Shown here one piece after another: positions 1 through 6,131 of a DNA stretch of 6,131 nucleotides. The number at the start of each line of letters is the position of its first letter. Positions within the stretch are counted from its first letter, which is position 1. The DNA is from Actinomycetes bacterium. GTDB lineage: Bacteria; Actinomycetota; Actinomycetes; Actinomycetales; Cellulomonadaceae. The DNA lies in the NCBI GenBank assembly GCA_023389545.1, contig JAEWEI010000038.1:1-6131 (forward strand), given 5' to 3'. Below the pieces are notes generated by a model. It made no database searches. It was not told where the DNA came from and worked only from the letters and a program-made list of their open reading frames with translations. Both the position numbers and the translations under genes were made by a program.

Positions 1-251
1 TCTCGGAGAAGAGCTACGGGCTCATCGACGAGGGCAAGTACACGTTCCTCGTCGACCCGCGTGCGACGAAGACCGAGATCAAGCTCGCCATCGAGAAGAT
101 CTTCGGCGTCAAGGTCGCCGCGGTGAACACCATCAACCGCGTCGGCAAGGCCCGCCGCACCCGTTTCGGCACCGGCAAGCGCAAGGACACCAAGCGCGCC
201 ATCGTCACGCTGAAGTCGGGCACCATCGACATCTTCACGGCAGTCGGCTGA
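1..251 (+). CDS. rplW: 50S ribosomal protein L23, 5'-truncated
   Basis: The gene enters from the left edge. Reading from base 3 gives 82 residues ending in TGA at 249-251, so about the last four-fifths of a protein usually near 100 residues is present. L23 binds 23S rRNA domain III and sits at the polypeptide exit tunnel, where in bacteria it docks trigger factor and the signal recognition particle. The visible part carries family features: [26 protein letters not shown] (split here as [15 protein letters not shown] then [11 protein letters not shown]), followed by [12 protein letters not shown] and the basic stretch [15 protein letters not shown]. The position just before rplB is the normal one in the S10 operon. 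The start codon and ribosome-binding site lie outside the window. Confidence 0.97.
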   Translation, partial: SEKSYGLIDEGKYTFLVDPRATKTEIKLAIEKIFGVKVAAVNTINRVGKARRTRFGTGKRKDTKRAIVTLKSGTIDIFTAVG

Positions 252-275
252 CGGTCGGGATAGAGGACAACGAAC

Positions 276-1112
<837 letters not shown>

Positions 1113-1124
1113 TAGGAGCCTGAG

Positions 1125-1406
1125 ATGCCACGCAGCCTGAAGAAGGGCCCGTTCGTCGACGGACACCTGCAGAAGAAGGTCGACGTCCAGAACGAGAAGG
1201 GGACCAAGAACGTCATCAAGACGTGGTCCCGCCGGTCGGTCATCACGCCCGACTTCCTCGGTCACACGTTCGCGGTGCACGACGGCCGCAAGCACACGCC
1301 GGTCTTCGTCACCGAGGCGATGGTCGGGCACAAGCTGGGCGAGTTCGCTCCGACCCGGACGTTCCGCGGCCACGAGAAGGACGACCGGAAGGGCCGTCGC
1401 CGCTGA
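1125..1406 (+). CDS. rpsS: 30S ribosomal protein S19
   Basis: A 93-residue protein of standard length. S19 sits in the head of the 30S subunit, pairs with S13, and contacts 16S rRNA near the A-site finger of the large subunit. It starts with the family hallmark [15 protein letters not shown] and continues with [26 protein letters not shown] and the C-terminal signature [17 protein letters not shown]. The ATG is 12 nt after the rplB stop, with AGGAG at 1114-1118 spaced 6 nt from the start. The TGA stop at 1404-1406 lies inside the left arm of a perfect inverted repeat (1402-1419), described separately. Confidence 0.99.
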   Translation: MPRSLKKGPFVDGHLQKKVDVQNEKGTKNVIKTWSRRSVITPDFLGHTFAVHDGRKHTPVFVTEAMVGHKLGEFAPTRTFRGHEKDDRKGRRR

Positions 1407-1419
1407 CCCCCGGGTCAGC
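1402..1419 (+). other. Perfect inverted repeat over the rpsS stop codon
   Basis: The 8-base arms gctgaccc (1402-1409) and gggtcagc (1412-1419) are exact reverse complements separated by two bases. As RNA this allows a 7-bp stem (1402-1408 with 1413-1419) closed by the tetraloop CCCG. The stop codon TGA (1404-1406) is in the stem. No U-tract follows, so it is not a classical intrinsic terminator, and rplV lies 47 nt downstream in the same operon. A role in mRNA stability, partial attenuation or ribosome release is possible but is inference only. Confidence 0.5.
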
Positions 1420-1465
1420 CAGGCGGCGTCCCTAGACGGCGACGAGACAAGAAGGCAGGACAGCA

Positions 1466-1837
1466 ATGGAAGCCAAGGCGAAGGCGCGGTTCGTCCGCGT
1501 CACGCCCCAGAAGGCCCGGCGCGTCGTGGACCTCATCCGTGGCAAGCAGGCCGGCGAGGCCGTTGCGGTGCTGAAGTTCGCACCGCAGGCCGCGGGGGAG
1601 ACCGTCCTCAAGGTGGTCGAGAGCGCGATCGCCAACGCACGTGAGGCCGCGAAGCGCAACAACGAGCGCCTTGACGAGCAGGACCTCTACATCTCTGAGG
1701 TCTTCGTCGACGAGGGTCCGACGCTCAAGCGGTTCCGTCCGCGGGCGCAGGGTCGTGCGAGCCAGATCCTCAAGCGCACCAGCCACATCACCGTGGTTGT
1801 TGCCGAGCGTGAGAGCACGAAGGGAAGGGCCCGATAG
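1466..1837 (+). CDS. rplV: 50S ribosomal protein L22
   Basis: A 123-residue protein. L22 binds all six domains of 23S rRNA, and its long beta-hairpin lines the exit tunnel near the macrolide site. The sequence opens with [27 protein letters not shown], read as [19 protein letters not shown] plus VVDLIRGK, the usual L22 N terminus. The C-terminal half has the hairpin signature [18 protein letters not shown] and the near-invariant [13 protein letters not shown]. There is only a short tail after this, unlike the long extension seen in some mycobacterial L22 proteins. The ATG follows an AGGA at 1457-1460 with 5 nt spacing. The 59-nt spacer before it is long for this cluster. The TAG stop overlaps the GTG of rpsC by one base. 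Confidence 0.99.
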   Translation: MEAKAKARFVRVTPQKARRVVDLIRGKQAGEAVAVLKFAPQAAGETVLKVVESAIANAREAAKRNNERLDEQDLYISEVFVDEGPTLKRFRPRAQGRASQILKRTSHITVVVAERESTKGRAR

Positions 1838-1839
1838 TG
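1821..1839 (+). promoter_or_regulatory. Ribosome-binding site and GTG start of rpsC
   Basis: The purine run AGGGAAGGG (1821-1829) lies in the last codons of rplV and is spaced 7 nt from GTG at 1837-1839. The rplV stop and the rpsC start share one base (TAGTG). This supports the GTG as the real start, giving [13 protein letters not shown], and suggests that translation of rpsC is coupled to that of rplV. Confidence 0.8.
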
Positions 1840-2661
1840 GGACATAAGGTCAGCCCGCTCGGGTACCGCCTGGGCATCACGACAGACCATCGTTCGCGCT
1901 GGTTCTCCGACTCCACCAAGCCGGGGCAGCGCTACCGCGACTACGTCCGCGAGGACGTCGAGATCCGCAAGCTCATGGCCACGGGCCTTGAGCGCGCGGG
2001 CATCGCCAAGGTCGAGATCGAGCGCACCCGCGACCGGGTCCGCGTCGACATCCACACCGCCCGCCCGGGCATCGTCATCGGGCGTCGTGGCGCGGAGGCC
2101 GACCGCATCCGCGGTGAGCTCGAGAAGCTCACCGGCAAGCAGGTGCAGCTCAACATCCTCGAGGTCAAGAACGCCGAGATCGAGGCCCAGCTCGTCGCGC
2201 AGGGCATCGCCGAGCAGCTCGCGAGCCGCGTGTCGTTCCGACGCGCGATGCGCAAGGGCATGCAGAGCGCCCAGCGCGCCGGCGCCAAGGGCATCCGGGT
2301 GCAGGTCTCCGGCCGCCTCGGCGGCGCGGAGATGAGCCGTACCGAGTTCTACCGCGAGGGACGCGTGCCGCTGCACACCCTCCGGGCGTTCATCGACTAC
2401 GGCTTCTACGAGGCCCGCACGACCTTCGGCCGCATCGGCGTGAAGGTCTGGATCTACAAGGGCGACATCACGGAGAAGGACTTCGCCCGCGAGCAGGCGA
2501 CCCAGGCTCCGCGCCCGTCACGCGGCCCGCGCGGCGACCGTGCCGAGCGTCCCTCGCGTGGCGGCGCCCGCCGTCCCGAGCGGACTGAAGCACCTGCCGA
2601 GGCAGCCTCCACCGAGGCTCCCGCGGCGGCGTCCGCTCCTGAGTCCGGAACGGAGGCCTGA
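1837..2661 (+). CDS. rpsC: 30S ribosomal protein S3 with actinobacterial C-terminal tail
   Basis: A 274-residue protein, longer than the roughly 230 residues of E. coli S3. S3 lies at the mRNA entry side of the 30S head with S10 and S14, and helps unwind incoming mRNA. The GTG start gives the conserved [13 protein letters not shown]. The type-II KH domain has its GxxG loop as GRRG at residues 82-85. The C-terminal domain carries [20 protein letters not shown] and the conserved [14 protein letters not shown]. After about residue 224 the protein is low-complexity: residues 225-249 are Arg/Pro/Gly-rich and 250-274 are Ala/Glu/Pro/Ser-rich. Such tails are common in actinobacterial S3. rplP follows after only 3 nt. 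Confidence 0.99.
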   Translation: MGHKVSPLGYRLGITTDHRSRWFSDSTKPGQRYRDYVREDVEIRKLMATGLERAGIAKVEIERTRDRVRVDIHTARPGIVIGRRGAEADRIRGELEKLTGKQVQLNILEVKNAEIEAQLVAQGIAEQLASRVSFRRAMRKGMQSAQRAGAKGIRVQVSGRLGGAEMSRTEFYREGRVPLHTLRAFIDYGFYEARTTFGRIGVKVWIYKGDITEKDFAREQATQAPRPSRGPRGDRAERPSRGGARRPERTEAPAEAASTEAPAAASAPESGTEA

Positions 2662-2667
2662 GCCGTG
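2652..2667 (+). promoter_or_regulatory. Ribosome-binding site and GTG start of rplP
   Basis: GGAGG at 2652-2656, within the last codons of rpsC, is spaced 8 nt from GTG at 2665-2667. This GTG gives the invariant L16 N terminus ([17 protein letters not shown]), so it is chosen over any later ATG. Confidence 0.85.
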
Positions 2668-3081
2668 CTGATCCCGCGCAGGCTGAAGCACCGCAAGCAG
2701 CACCACCCGGGGCGCTCCGGCGCCGCGACCGGTGGCACGCAGATCTCGTTTGGTGAGTTCGGCATCCAGGCTCTCGAGCCCGCCTACGTCACCAACCGGC
2801 AGATCGAGGCTGCTCGTATCGCCATGACCCGCCACATCAAGCGTGGCGGCAAGGTCTGGATCAACATCTACCCGGACCGGCCGCTCACGAAGAAGCCCGC
2901 CGAGACCCGCATGGGTTCCGGCAAGGGCTCGCCCGAGTGGTGGATCGCCAACGTCAAGCCCGGCCGAGTGCTGTTCGAGCTCGGCGGAGTCCCGGAGCCC
3001 CTGGCTCGCGAGGCCATGCGCCGCGCGCAGCACAAGCTCCCGATGAAGACCCGTTTTGTGGTTCGCGAGGGTGGTAACTGA
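2665..3081 (+). CDS. rplP: 50S ribosomal protein L16
   Basis: A 138-residue protein of standard length. L16 is a late-assembling protein between the A-site tRNA elbow and the 23S central protuberance, needed for full peptidyl transferase activity. The N terminus [17 protein letters not shown] and the central [18 protein letters not shown] are diagnostic. [12 protein letters not shown] starts at residue 82, which corresponds to the arginine that is hydroxylated in E. coli L16 (Arg81); whether it is modified here cannot be seen. The end [13 protein letters not shown] is typical. The TGA stop shares one base with the ATG of rpmC. Confidence 0.99.
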   Translation: MLIPRRLKHRKQHHPGRSGAATGGTQISFGEFGIQALEPAYVTNRQIEAARIAMTRHIKRGGKVWINIYPDRPLTKKPAETRMGSGKGSPEWWIANVKPGRVLFELGGVPEPLAREAMRRAQHKLPMKTRFVVREGGN

Positions 3082-3320
3082 TGGCAATCGGAACCAAGGA
3101 CCTGGCTCCCAGCGAGCTGGACGCCTTCGATGACGAGCGCCTTGTCGCCGAGCTGAAGAAGGCCAAGGAGGAGCTGTTCAACCTCCGCTTCCAGTCGGCG
3201 ACGGGCCAGCTCGAGAGCCACGGGCGGCTCAAGGCCGTGCGTCGTGACATCGCGCGGATCTACACGATCCTGCGTGAGCGCGAGCTCGGCATCCGTACTG
3301 CCCCGAGCGCGAGCGAGTGA
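3081..3320 (+). CDS. rpmC: 50S ribosomal protein L29
   Basis: A 79-residue, mostly helical protein that sits next to L23 at the tunnel exit. Family features are the N-terminal [19 protein letters not shown], the core [18 protein letters not shown], and the C-terminal helix [19 protein letters not shown]. It is longer than the roughly 63 residues of E. coli L29 because of a short N-terminal lead and a C-terminal [10 protein letters not shown] tail, as is common in actinobacteria. The start overlaps the rplP stop by one base (TGATG), with GAGGGTGG at 3067-3074 as the ribosome-binding sequence, spaced 6 nt. Confidence 0.98.
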   Translation: MAIGTKDLAPSELDAFDDERLVAELKKAKEELFNLRFQSATGQLESHGRLKAVRRDIARIYTILRERELGIRTAPSASE

Positions 3321-3327
3321 GGTCACG

Positions 3328-3645
3328 ATGAGCGCGAACACTGAGAAGGTCGAGGCGGCCCCGGCCGCCGAGGAGACCACCGCCGCCGCTGCCCCGCGTA
3401 GCCAGCGCAAGACCATGCGTGGTTACGTCGTCAGCGACAAGATGCAGAAGACCGTGGTGGTCGAGGTCGAGGACCGGGTCAAGCACCCGCTCTACGGCAA
3501 GGTCATCCGACGGACCAGCAAGGTCAAGGTGCACGACGAGGCCGGCGCTGCCGGCGTCGGCGACCTCGTCACCATCATGGAGACGCGTCCGATCTCGGCG
3601 ACGAAGCGGTTCCGCCTCGTCGAGATCATCGAGAAGGCCAAGTAG
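3328..3645 (+). CDS. rpsQ: 30S ribosomal protein S17 with N-terminal extension
   Basis: A 105-residue protein if started at ATG 3328. S17 is a primary 16S rRNA binder with an OB fold that acts early in 30S assembly. The core from about residue 27 matches the family: [20 protein letters not shown], then [37 protein letters not shown] and LVEIIEKAK. The first 26 or so residues are Ala/Glu-rich and absent from the 84-residue E. coli protein. The frame stays open upstream to 3244, but that would overlap rpmC by 77 nt. ATG 3328 has GAGG at 3319-3322 at 5 nt spacing and lies 7 nt after rpmC, so it is preferred. The in-frame ATG at codon 30 would remove family-conserved sequence only marginally, but it lacks a clear ribosome-binding site. 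The stop is TAG. Confidence 0.97.
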   Translation: MSANTEKVEAAPAAEETTAAAAPRSQRKTMRGYVVSDKMQKTVVVEVEDRVKHPLYGKVIRRTSKVKVHDEAGAAGVGDLVTIMETRPISATKRFRLVEIIEKAK

Positions 3646-3778
3646 TCCAGCAGTACTCAGAGTTGCCCACGGGCCTCGTGGGGCTGATCCAGCCCCACGA
3701 GGCGACGTGTGCACGACGGCAACTATCCGTTCGGCCAGGCTCGTTCGCGAGAACCGGCAGACGACAGGAGTTCAGTAG
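3646..3778 (+). promoter_or_regulatory. S10/spc operon junction: spacer and rplN leader
   Basis: This 133-nt spacer is the longest in the window and falls where the S10 operon ends and the spc operon begins in E. coli. It contains a strong stem-loop (3673-3703) with additional flanking complementarity (see that entry). A small hairpin follows with arms GTTC/GAAC (3743-3746, 3751-3754) closed by the GNRA-type tetraloop GCGA. The rplN ribosome-binding site AGGAG is at 3766-3770, spaced 8 nt from the ATG. I looked for a promoter for the spc genes. No TAnnnT -10 box at a suitable distance from a TTGAC-like -35 box is apparent, so a separate spc promoter is possible but not supported by sequence. 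Confidence 0.5.
3673..3703 (+). terminator. Strong stem-loop between rpsQ and rplN, candidate terminator or attenuator
   Basis: The arms 3673-3686 and 3690-3703 are perfect 14-base reverse complements (gcctcgtggggctg and cagccccacgaggc) around a 3-base loop, ATC. The stem starts 27 nt after the rpsQ stop. No U-run follows, as the next bases are gacgtgtg. It would therefore be a U-less, actinomycete-style terminator, a partial attenuator, or an RNA-processing or stability element. Flanking bases extend the pairing: 3668-3671 with 3706-3709, and 3661-3667 with 3718-3724. Since rplN lies only 75 nt downstream and no separate promoter is evident, full termination here is uncertain. Confidence 0.5.
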
Positions 3779-4147
3779 ATGATTCAGCAGGAGTCGCGAC
3801 TTCGCGTCGCCGACAACACGGGTGCCAAGGAGATTCTCTGCATCCGTGTTCTCGGTGGCTCCGGTCGCCGCTACGCCGGTATCGGCGACACCATTGTCGC
3901 CACCGTCAAGGACGCGATCCCGGGCGGCAACGTCAAGAAGGGCGACGTCGTCAAGGCGGTCATCGTCCGCACCAAGAAGGAGCGTCGGCGTCCCGACGGC
4001 TCGTACATCAAGTTCGACGAGAACGCGGCCGTGATCCTCAAGAACGACGGTGAGCCTCGCGGCACGCGCATCTTCGGCCCGGTGGGCCGCGAGCTGCGTG
4101 ACAAGAAGTTCATGAAGATCATCTCGCTGGCTCCGGAGGTGCTCTGA
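3779..4147 (+). CDS. rplN: 50S ribosomal protein L14
   Basis: A 122-residue protein of exactly the usual length. L14 lies at the subunit interface, forms bridges with 16S rRNA helix 14, and is the docking site of the silencing factor RsfS. The sequence begins [18 protein letters not shown], and the family signature [17 protein letters not shown] is followed by [16 protein letters not shown], then [20 protein letters not shown] and the end SLAPEVL. The ATG has AGGAG at 3766-3770. It is the first gene of the spc block, and its stop is 2 nt before rplX. Confidence 0.99.
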   Translation: MIQQESRLRVADNTGAKEILCIRVLGGSGRRYAGIGDTIVATVKDAIPGGNVKKGDVVKAVIVRTKKERRRPDGSYIKFDENAAVILKNDGEPRGTRIFGPVGRELRDKKFMKIISLAPEVL

Positions 4148-4149
4148 CC

Positions 4150-4491
4150 ATGGCGAAGATCAAGAAGGGCGACCTCGTGGTCGTCATCTCCGGCCGCGAC
4201 AAGGGCCAGCAGGGCCGCGTCCTCGAGGTCCTCACGGAGACGCAGCGCGTCGTCGTCGAGGGCGTCCAGCGTGTCACCAAGCACGTCAAGGCCGGCCAGA
4301 CGCAGCGCGGCACCCGTACGGGTGGCATCGAGACCGTCGAGGCCCCCATCCACATCAGCAACGTGATGCTCGTGGACCCGGAGACCAAGAAGGGCACCCG
4401 GGTCGGCTACCGCACCGAGCAGGTCGAGCGCGACGGACGCACCCGCACGGTCCGGGTCCGCGTCGCCAAGCGCTCCGGTAAGGACATCTGA
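4150..4491 (+). CDS. rplX: 50S ribosomal protein L24
   Basis: A 113-residue protein. L24 is one of the two assembly-initiator proteins of the 50S subunit, binding the 5' domain of 23S rRNA near the tunnel exit. The N terminus holds a KOW motif, [20 protein letters not shown] with GRVLEV after it (about residues 3-27). Next come [19 protein letters not shown] and the conserved segment [16 protein letters not shown]. The ATG follows GGAGGT at 4135-4140 with 9 nt spacing. The TGA stop shares one base with the rplE ATG. Confidence 0.98.
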   Translation: MAKIKKGDLVVVISGRDKGQQGRVLEVLTETQRVVVEGVQRVTKHVKAGQTQRGTRTGGIETVEAPIHISNVMLVDPETKKGTRVGYRTEQVERDGRTRTVRVRVAKRSGKDI

Positions 4492-5066
4492 TGACCGCCA
4501 TCGACGAGACCACGCAGGGCATCAAGCCCCGCCTCAAGACGCGTTACGCCGAGGAGATCGTCCCCGCGCTGCGCGAGGAGTTCCAGCACGAGAACGTCAA
4601 CCAGGTCGCGCGCCTCACCAAGGTCGTCGTGAACATGGGTGTCGGCGACGCTGCGAAGGACTCCAAGCTCATCGACGGCGCGATCCGCGACCTGACCCTC
4701 ATCACGGGCCAGAAGCCGCAGGTCACCAAGGCCCGCAAGTCCATCGCGCAGTTCAAGCTGCGTGAGGGCATGCCGATCGGCGCGCATGTCACGCTGCGCG
4801 GCGACCGGGCCTGGGAGTTCCTGGACCGGCTGCTCTCGACGGCGCTCCCGCGTATCCGCGACTTCCGTGGGCTCTCGCCCAAGCAGTTCGACGGGCACGG
4901 CAACTACACGTTCGGCCTCACGGAGCAGTCCATGTTCCACGAGATCGACCAGGACAAGATCGATCGCGTCCGCGGCATGGACATCACCATCGTGACGACC
5001 GCGACGACCGACGATGAGGGCCGCTCGCTGCTGAAGCGTCTCGGCTTCCCCTTCAAGGAGGACTGA
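4491..5066 (+). CDS. rplE: 50S ribosomal protein L5
   Basis: A 191-residue protein, slightly longer than the roughly 179 residues of E. coli L5 because of an N-terminal lead ([13 protein letters not shown]). L5 carries 5S rRNA into the central protuberance together with L18 and contacts P-site tRNA and S13. Motifs are [16 protein letters not shown], then [39 protein letters not shown], then [20 protein letters not shown] and [17 protein letters not shown]. The C-terminal half holds the typical [23 protein letters not shown] region ([15 protein letters not shown] here). The start overlaps the rplX stop (TGATG), with TAAGGA at 4479-4484 spaced 6 nt, pointing to coupled translation. Confidence 0.99.
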   Translation: MTAIDETTQGIKPRLKTRYAEEIVPALREEFQHENVNQVARLTKVVVNMGVGDAAKDSKLIDGAIRDLTLITGQKPQVTKARKSIAQFKLREGMPIGAHVTLRGDRAWEFLDRLLSTALPRIRDFRGLSPKQFDGHGNYTFGLTEQSMFHEIDQDKIDRVRGMDITIVTTATTDDEGRSLLKRLGFPFKED

Positions 5067-5071
5067 ACATG
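5055..5071 (+). promoter_or_regulatory. Near-perfect Shine-Dalgarno sequence of rpsN
   Basis: AAGGAGGA at 5055-5062, inside the last codons of rplE, matches the 16S rRNA anti-Shine-Dalgarno almost fully and is spaced 6 nt from the ATG at 5069. It is the strongest ribosome-binding site in the window and fixes the start of the very short rpsN gene. Confidence 0.85.
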
Positions 5072-5254
5072 GCGAAGACCGCCCTGATCAAGAAGGCCGC
5101 CGGCCCTCAGAAGTTCAAGGTGCGCGGCTACACCCGGTGCCAGAAGTGCGGACGCCCGCACTCGGTGTACCGCAAGTTCGGGCTGTGCCGTATCTGCGTG
5201 CGCCAGATGGCCCACGCCGGAGAGCTGCCCGGCGTCACCAAGAGCAGCTGGTAA
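5069..5254 (+). CDS. rpsN: 30S ribosomal protein S14, zinc-binding short form (type Z)
   Basis: A 61-residue protein, the length of the type Z (C+) form of S14 rather than the roughly 100-residue zinc-free form. It lies in the 30S head beside S3 and S10. Two CxxC pairs form a zinc ribbon: Cys24-x2-Cys27 and Cys40-x2-Cys43, within [20 protein letters not shown] and [15 protein letters not shown]. The C terminus GVTKSSW is typical. All four zinc ligands are intact. Many actinobacteria encode a second, zinc-independent S14 elsewhere under Zur control; this window cannot show whether one exists here. The stop of rplE is 2 nt upstream. The TAA stop is followed by a 68-nt spacer. Confidence 0.99.
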   Translation: MAKTALIKKAAGPQKFKVRGYTRCQKCGRPHSVYRKFGLCRICVRQMAHAGELPGVTKSSW

Positions 5255-5269
5255 TCAACTACGTCGTCG

Positions 5270-5292
5270 GTCCGGGGCCACTGGCCCCGGAT
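5270..5292 (+). other. Stem-loop in the rpsN-rpsH spacer
   Basis: The arms tccggggcc (5271-5279) and ggccccgga (5283-5291) are perfect 9-base reverse complements around the loop ACT, and G5270/T5292 can add a wobble pair. It lies 15 nt after the rpsN stop and 30 nt before the rpsH start. No U-tract follows, so a classical terminator is not supported. A weak attenuator, an mRNA stability element or a regulatory site upstream of rpsH is possible. Confidence 0.5.
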
Positions 5293-5300
5293 ACCACGGC

Positions 5301-5325
5301 GAGGAAGGGCTAAAGCCCCAACATG
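5301..5325 (+). promoter_or_regulatory. Unusual ribosome-binding region of rpsH with intervening mini-hairpin
   Basis: The only purine-rich Shine-Dalgarno candidate upstream of rpsH is GAGGAAGGG (5301-5309). It is too far from the ATG at 5323: GAGGAA ends 16 nt before it. Between them, gggc (5307-5310) and gccc (5315-5318) can pair around TAAA, or 5 bp around AA. If that small hairpin forms, GAGGAA would be brought to about 4 unpaired bases from the ATG. A second in-frame ATG lies two codons later (5329), which would worsen the spacing. Folding and function are inference. Confidence 0.45.
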
Positions 5326-5721
5326 ACGATGACCGACCCGATCGCAGACTTCCTGACGCGTCTGCGCAACGCCAACTCGGCGCACCACGACTCCGTGACG
5401 ATGCCGTACTCCAAGCTCAAGTCGAGCATCGCGGAGATCCTGAAGGCCGAGGGCTACATCTCGGGCTGGAAGGTCGAGGACGCCCGCGTGGGCAAGAGCC
5501 TCACCATCGAGCTCAAGTACGGCCCGAACCGCGAGCGCTCGCTCGCCGGCATCAAGCGCGTGTCCAAGCCGGGCCTGCGCGTGTATGCCAAGTCCACCAA
5601 CCTGCCCAGGGTGCTCGGCGGCCTCGGCGTGGCGATTCTGTCCACGTCCTCAGGCCTCCTCACCGACAAGCAGGCCGCCAAGAAGGGCGTGGGTGGGGAA
5701 GTCCTCGCCTACGTCTGGTAA
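5323..5721 (+). CDS. rpsH: 30S ribosomal protein S8
   Basis: A 132-residue protein of standard length. S8 is a primary binder of the 16S rRNA central domain (helix 21), and in E. coli it is the translational repressor of the spc operon. The sequence begins [18 protein letters not shown], followed by [20 protein letters not shown], the middle [11 protein letters not shown], the segment [20 protein letters not shown], and the family signature [20 protein letters not shown] near the end, finishing in YVW. Start choice: ATG 5323 or ATG 5329 (MTMTD) are both possible; the first gives the usual length and is kept. The 68-nt spacer from rpsN and the odd ribosome-binding region are described separately. 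Confidence 0.98.
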   Translation: MTMTDPIADFLTRLRNANSAHHDSVTMPYSKLKSSIAEILKAEGYISGWKVEDARVGKSLTIELKYGPNRERSLAGIKRVSKPGLRVYAKSTNLPRVLGGLGVAILSTSSGLLTDKQAAKKGVGGEVLAYVW

Positions 5722-5745
5722 GTCCGAGACGGAAAGGAGCTAGCC

Positions 5746-6131
5746 ATGTCTCGTATCGGCAGAATCCCCGTCCCGGTCCCGGCCGGCGTGGAAGTCAACA
5801 TCGACGGTGGCGTCGTGACGTTCAAGGGCCCCAAGGGCACCCTGACGCACGCTGTCCCCGCCCCTATCGAGGTCACGCGTGACGACGCCGGTTCGCTGGT
5901 GGTCACGCGCCCCAACGACGAGCGCGAGTCGCGTTCGCTGCACGGTCTCACCCGCACGCTGCTCGCCAACCAGGTCACCGGTGTGACCCAGGGGTACGAG
6001 AAGAAGCTCGAGATCGTCGGCACCGGTTACCGCGTCACGGCCAAGGGGTCCGACCTCGAGTTCGCGCTCGGGTTCAGCCACCCGGTCGTCGTCACGCCGC
6101 CTGCTGGCATCACGTTCACCGTCGAGGGCCC
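5746..6131 (+). CDS. rplF: 50S ribosomal protein L6, 3'-truncated
   Basis: The reading frame is open from the ATG at 5746 to the right edge, giving 128 complete codons of a protein normally near 178 residues. L6 binds 23S rRNA helix 97 near the sarcin-ricin loop and the factor-binding site. The protein has two similar alpha/beta domains. The first is complete here: [19 protein letters not shown], then [32 protein letters not shown] and [17 protein letters not shown]. The second domain starts with [20 protein letters not shown] and [19 protein letters not shown] at 5733-5739 gives 6 nt spacing to the ATG, and the gene follows rpsH by 24 nt. Its end and the rest of the spc operon lie beyond the window. 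Confidence 0.97.
   Translation, partial: MSRIGRIPVPVPAGVEVNIDGGVVTFKGPKGTLTHAVPAPIEVTRDDAGSLVVTRPNDERESRSLHGLTRTLLANQVTGVTQGYEKKLEIVGTGYRVTAKGSDLEFALGFSHPVVVTPPAGITFTVEG

Noticed and set aside
1427..1438. Second small hairpin (cgtc-ccta-gacg) in the rpsS-rplV spacer
   Set aside because: Four base pairs that cannot be extended are expected by chance in GC-rich DNA.
1687..2376. Long open frame of 229 codons on the minus strand across rplV and rpsC
   Set aside because: It is antisense to two certain ribosomal protein genes. In GC-rich DNA with G/C third positions, antisense frames stay open by chance, and the translation is Ala/Leu/Arg/Asp-biased with no recognisable family.
2518..3087. Minus-strand open frame of 189 codons across the end of rpsC and rplP
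   Set aside because: It is a shadow of the coding strand with biased composition, no ribosome-binding support and no known motif.
3244..3327. Upstream in-frame extension of rpsQ
   Set aside because: It would overlap rpmC by 77 nt and adds sequence unlike any S17. ATG 3328 has a ribosome-binding site at 5 nt and sits 7 nt after rpmC.
3646..3778. A spc operon promoter in the rpsQ-rplN spacer
   Set aside because: The TA-containing hexamers here (tagtcc, tactca, tatccg, tagatg) do not fit TAnnnT and have no TTGAC-like partner at 16-18 nt, so no promoter is called.
3709..4053. Plus-strand open frame starting in the spacer and overlapping rplN
   Set aside because: It runs in another frame through rplN, and its product is Arg-rich noise from GC codon bias. 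The rplN frame is certain.
4491..5254. An unusual new gene between rplX and rpsH
   Set aside because: The interval is fully explained by rplE and the short zinc-type rpsN in canonical order. The small size of rpsN is normal for the type Z form.

Overview
The window is a stretch of the bacterial S10-spc ribosomal protein gene cluster. It runs from the 3' part of rplW (L23) to the 5' two-thirds of rplF (L6), all on the + strand. The gene order is the canonical bacterial one: rplW-rplB-rpsS-rplV-rpsC-rplP-rpmC-rpsQ (tail of the S10 operon), then rplN-rplX-rplE-rpsN-rpsH-rplF (start of the spc operon). The DNA is GC-rich and nearly every third codon position is G or C. S3 has a long low-complexity C-terminal tail, S17 has an Ala/Glu-rich N-terminal tail, L29 is long, and S14 is the short zinc-binding form. 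Together these point to a high-GC actinomycete, probably of the Micrococcales (Cellulomonas-like); the phylum is a confident call, the family is a guess.

Layout: 1-251 rplW (5' truncated); 276-1112 rplB; 1125-1406 rpsS; a 59-nt spacer that begins inside a palindrome; 1466-1837 rplV; 1837-2661 rpsC (GTG start); 2665-3081 rplP (GTG start); 3081-3320 rpmC; 3328-3645 rpsQ; a 133-nt spacer at the S10/spc junction with a strong compound stem-loop; 3779-4147 rplN; 4150-4491 rplX; 4491-5066 rplE; 5069-5254 rpsN; a 68-nt spacer with a stem-loop and an unusual ribosome-binding region; 5323-5721 rpsH; 5746-6131 rplF (3' truncated). No stretch over 300 bases lacks a gene. I see no tRNA, rRNA, mobile element, CRISPR array or foreign gene.

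All products are structural parts of the 50S or 30S subunit, made together from tightly packed genes. Three junctions overlap by one base (rplV/rpsC, rplP/rpmC, rplX/rplE) and several others are 2-12 nt, which suggests translational coupling. The coding content is ordinary housekeeping and I found no new biological system. What merits a second look is non-coding: perfect inverted repeats in the three longest spacers (rpsS-rplV, rpsQ-rplN, rpsN-rpsH), none followed by a U-tract, and a hairpin that lies between the Shine-Dalgarno sequence and the start codon of rpsH.
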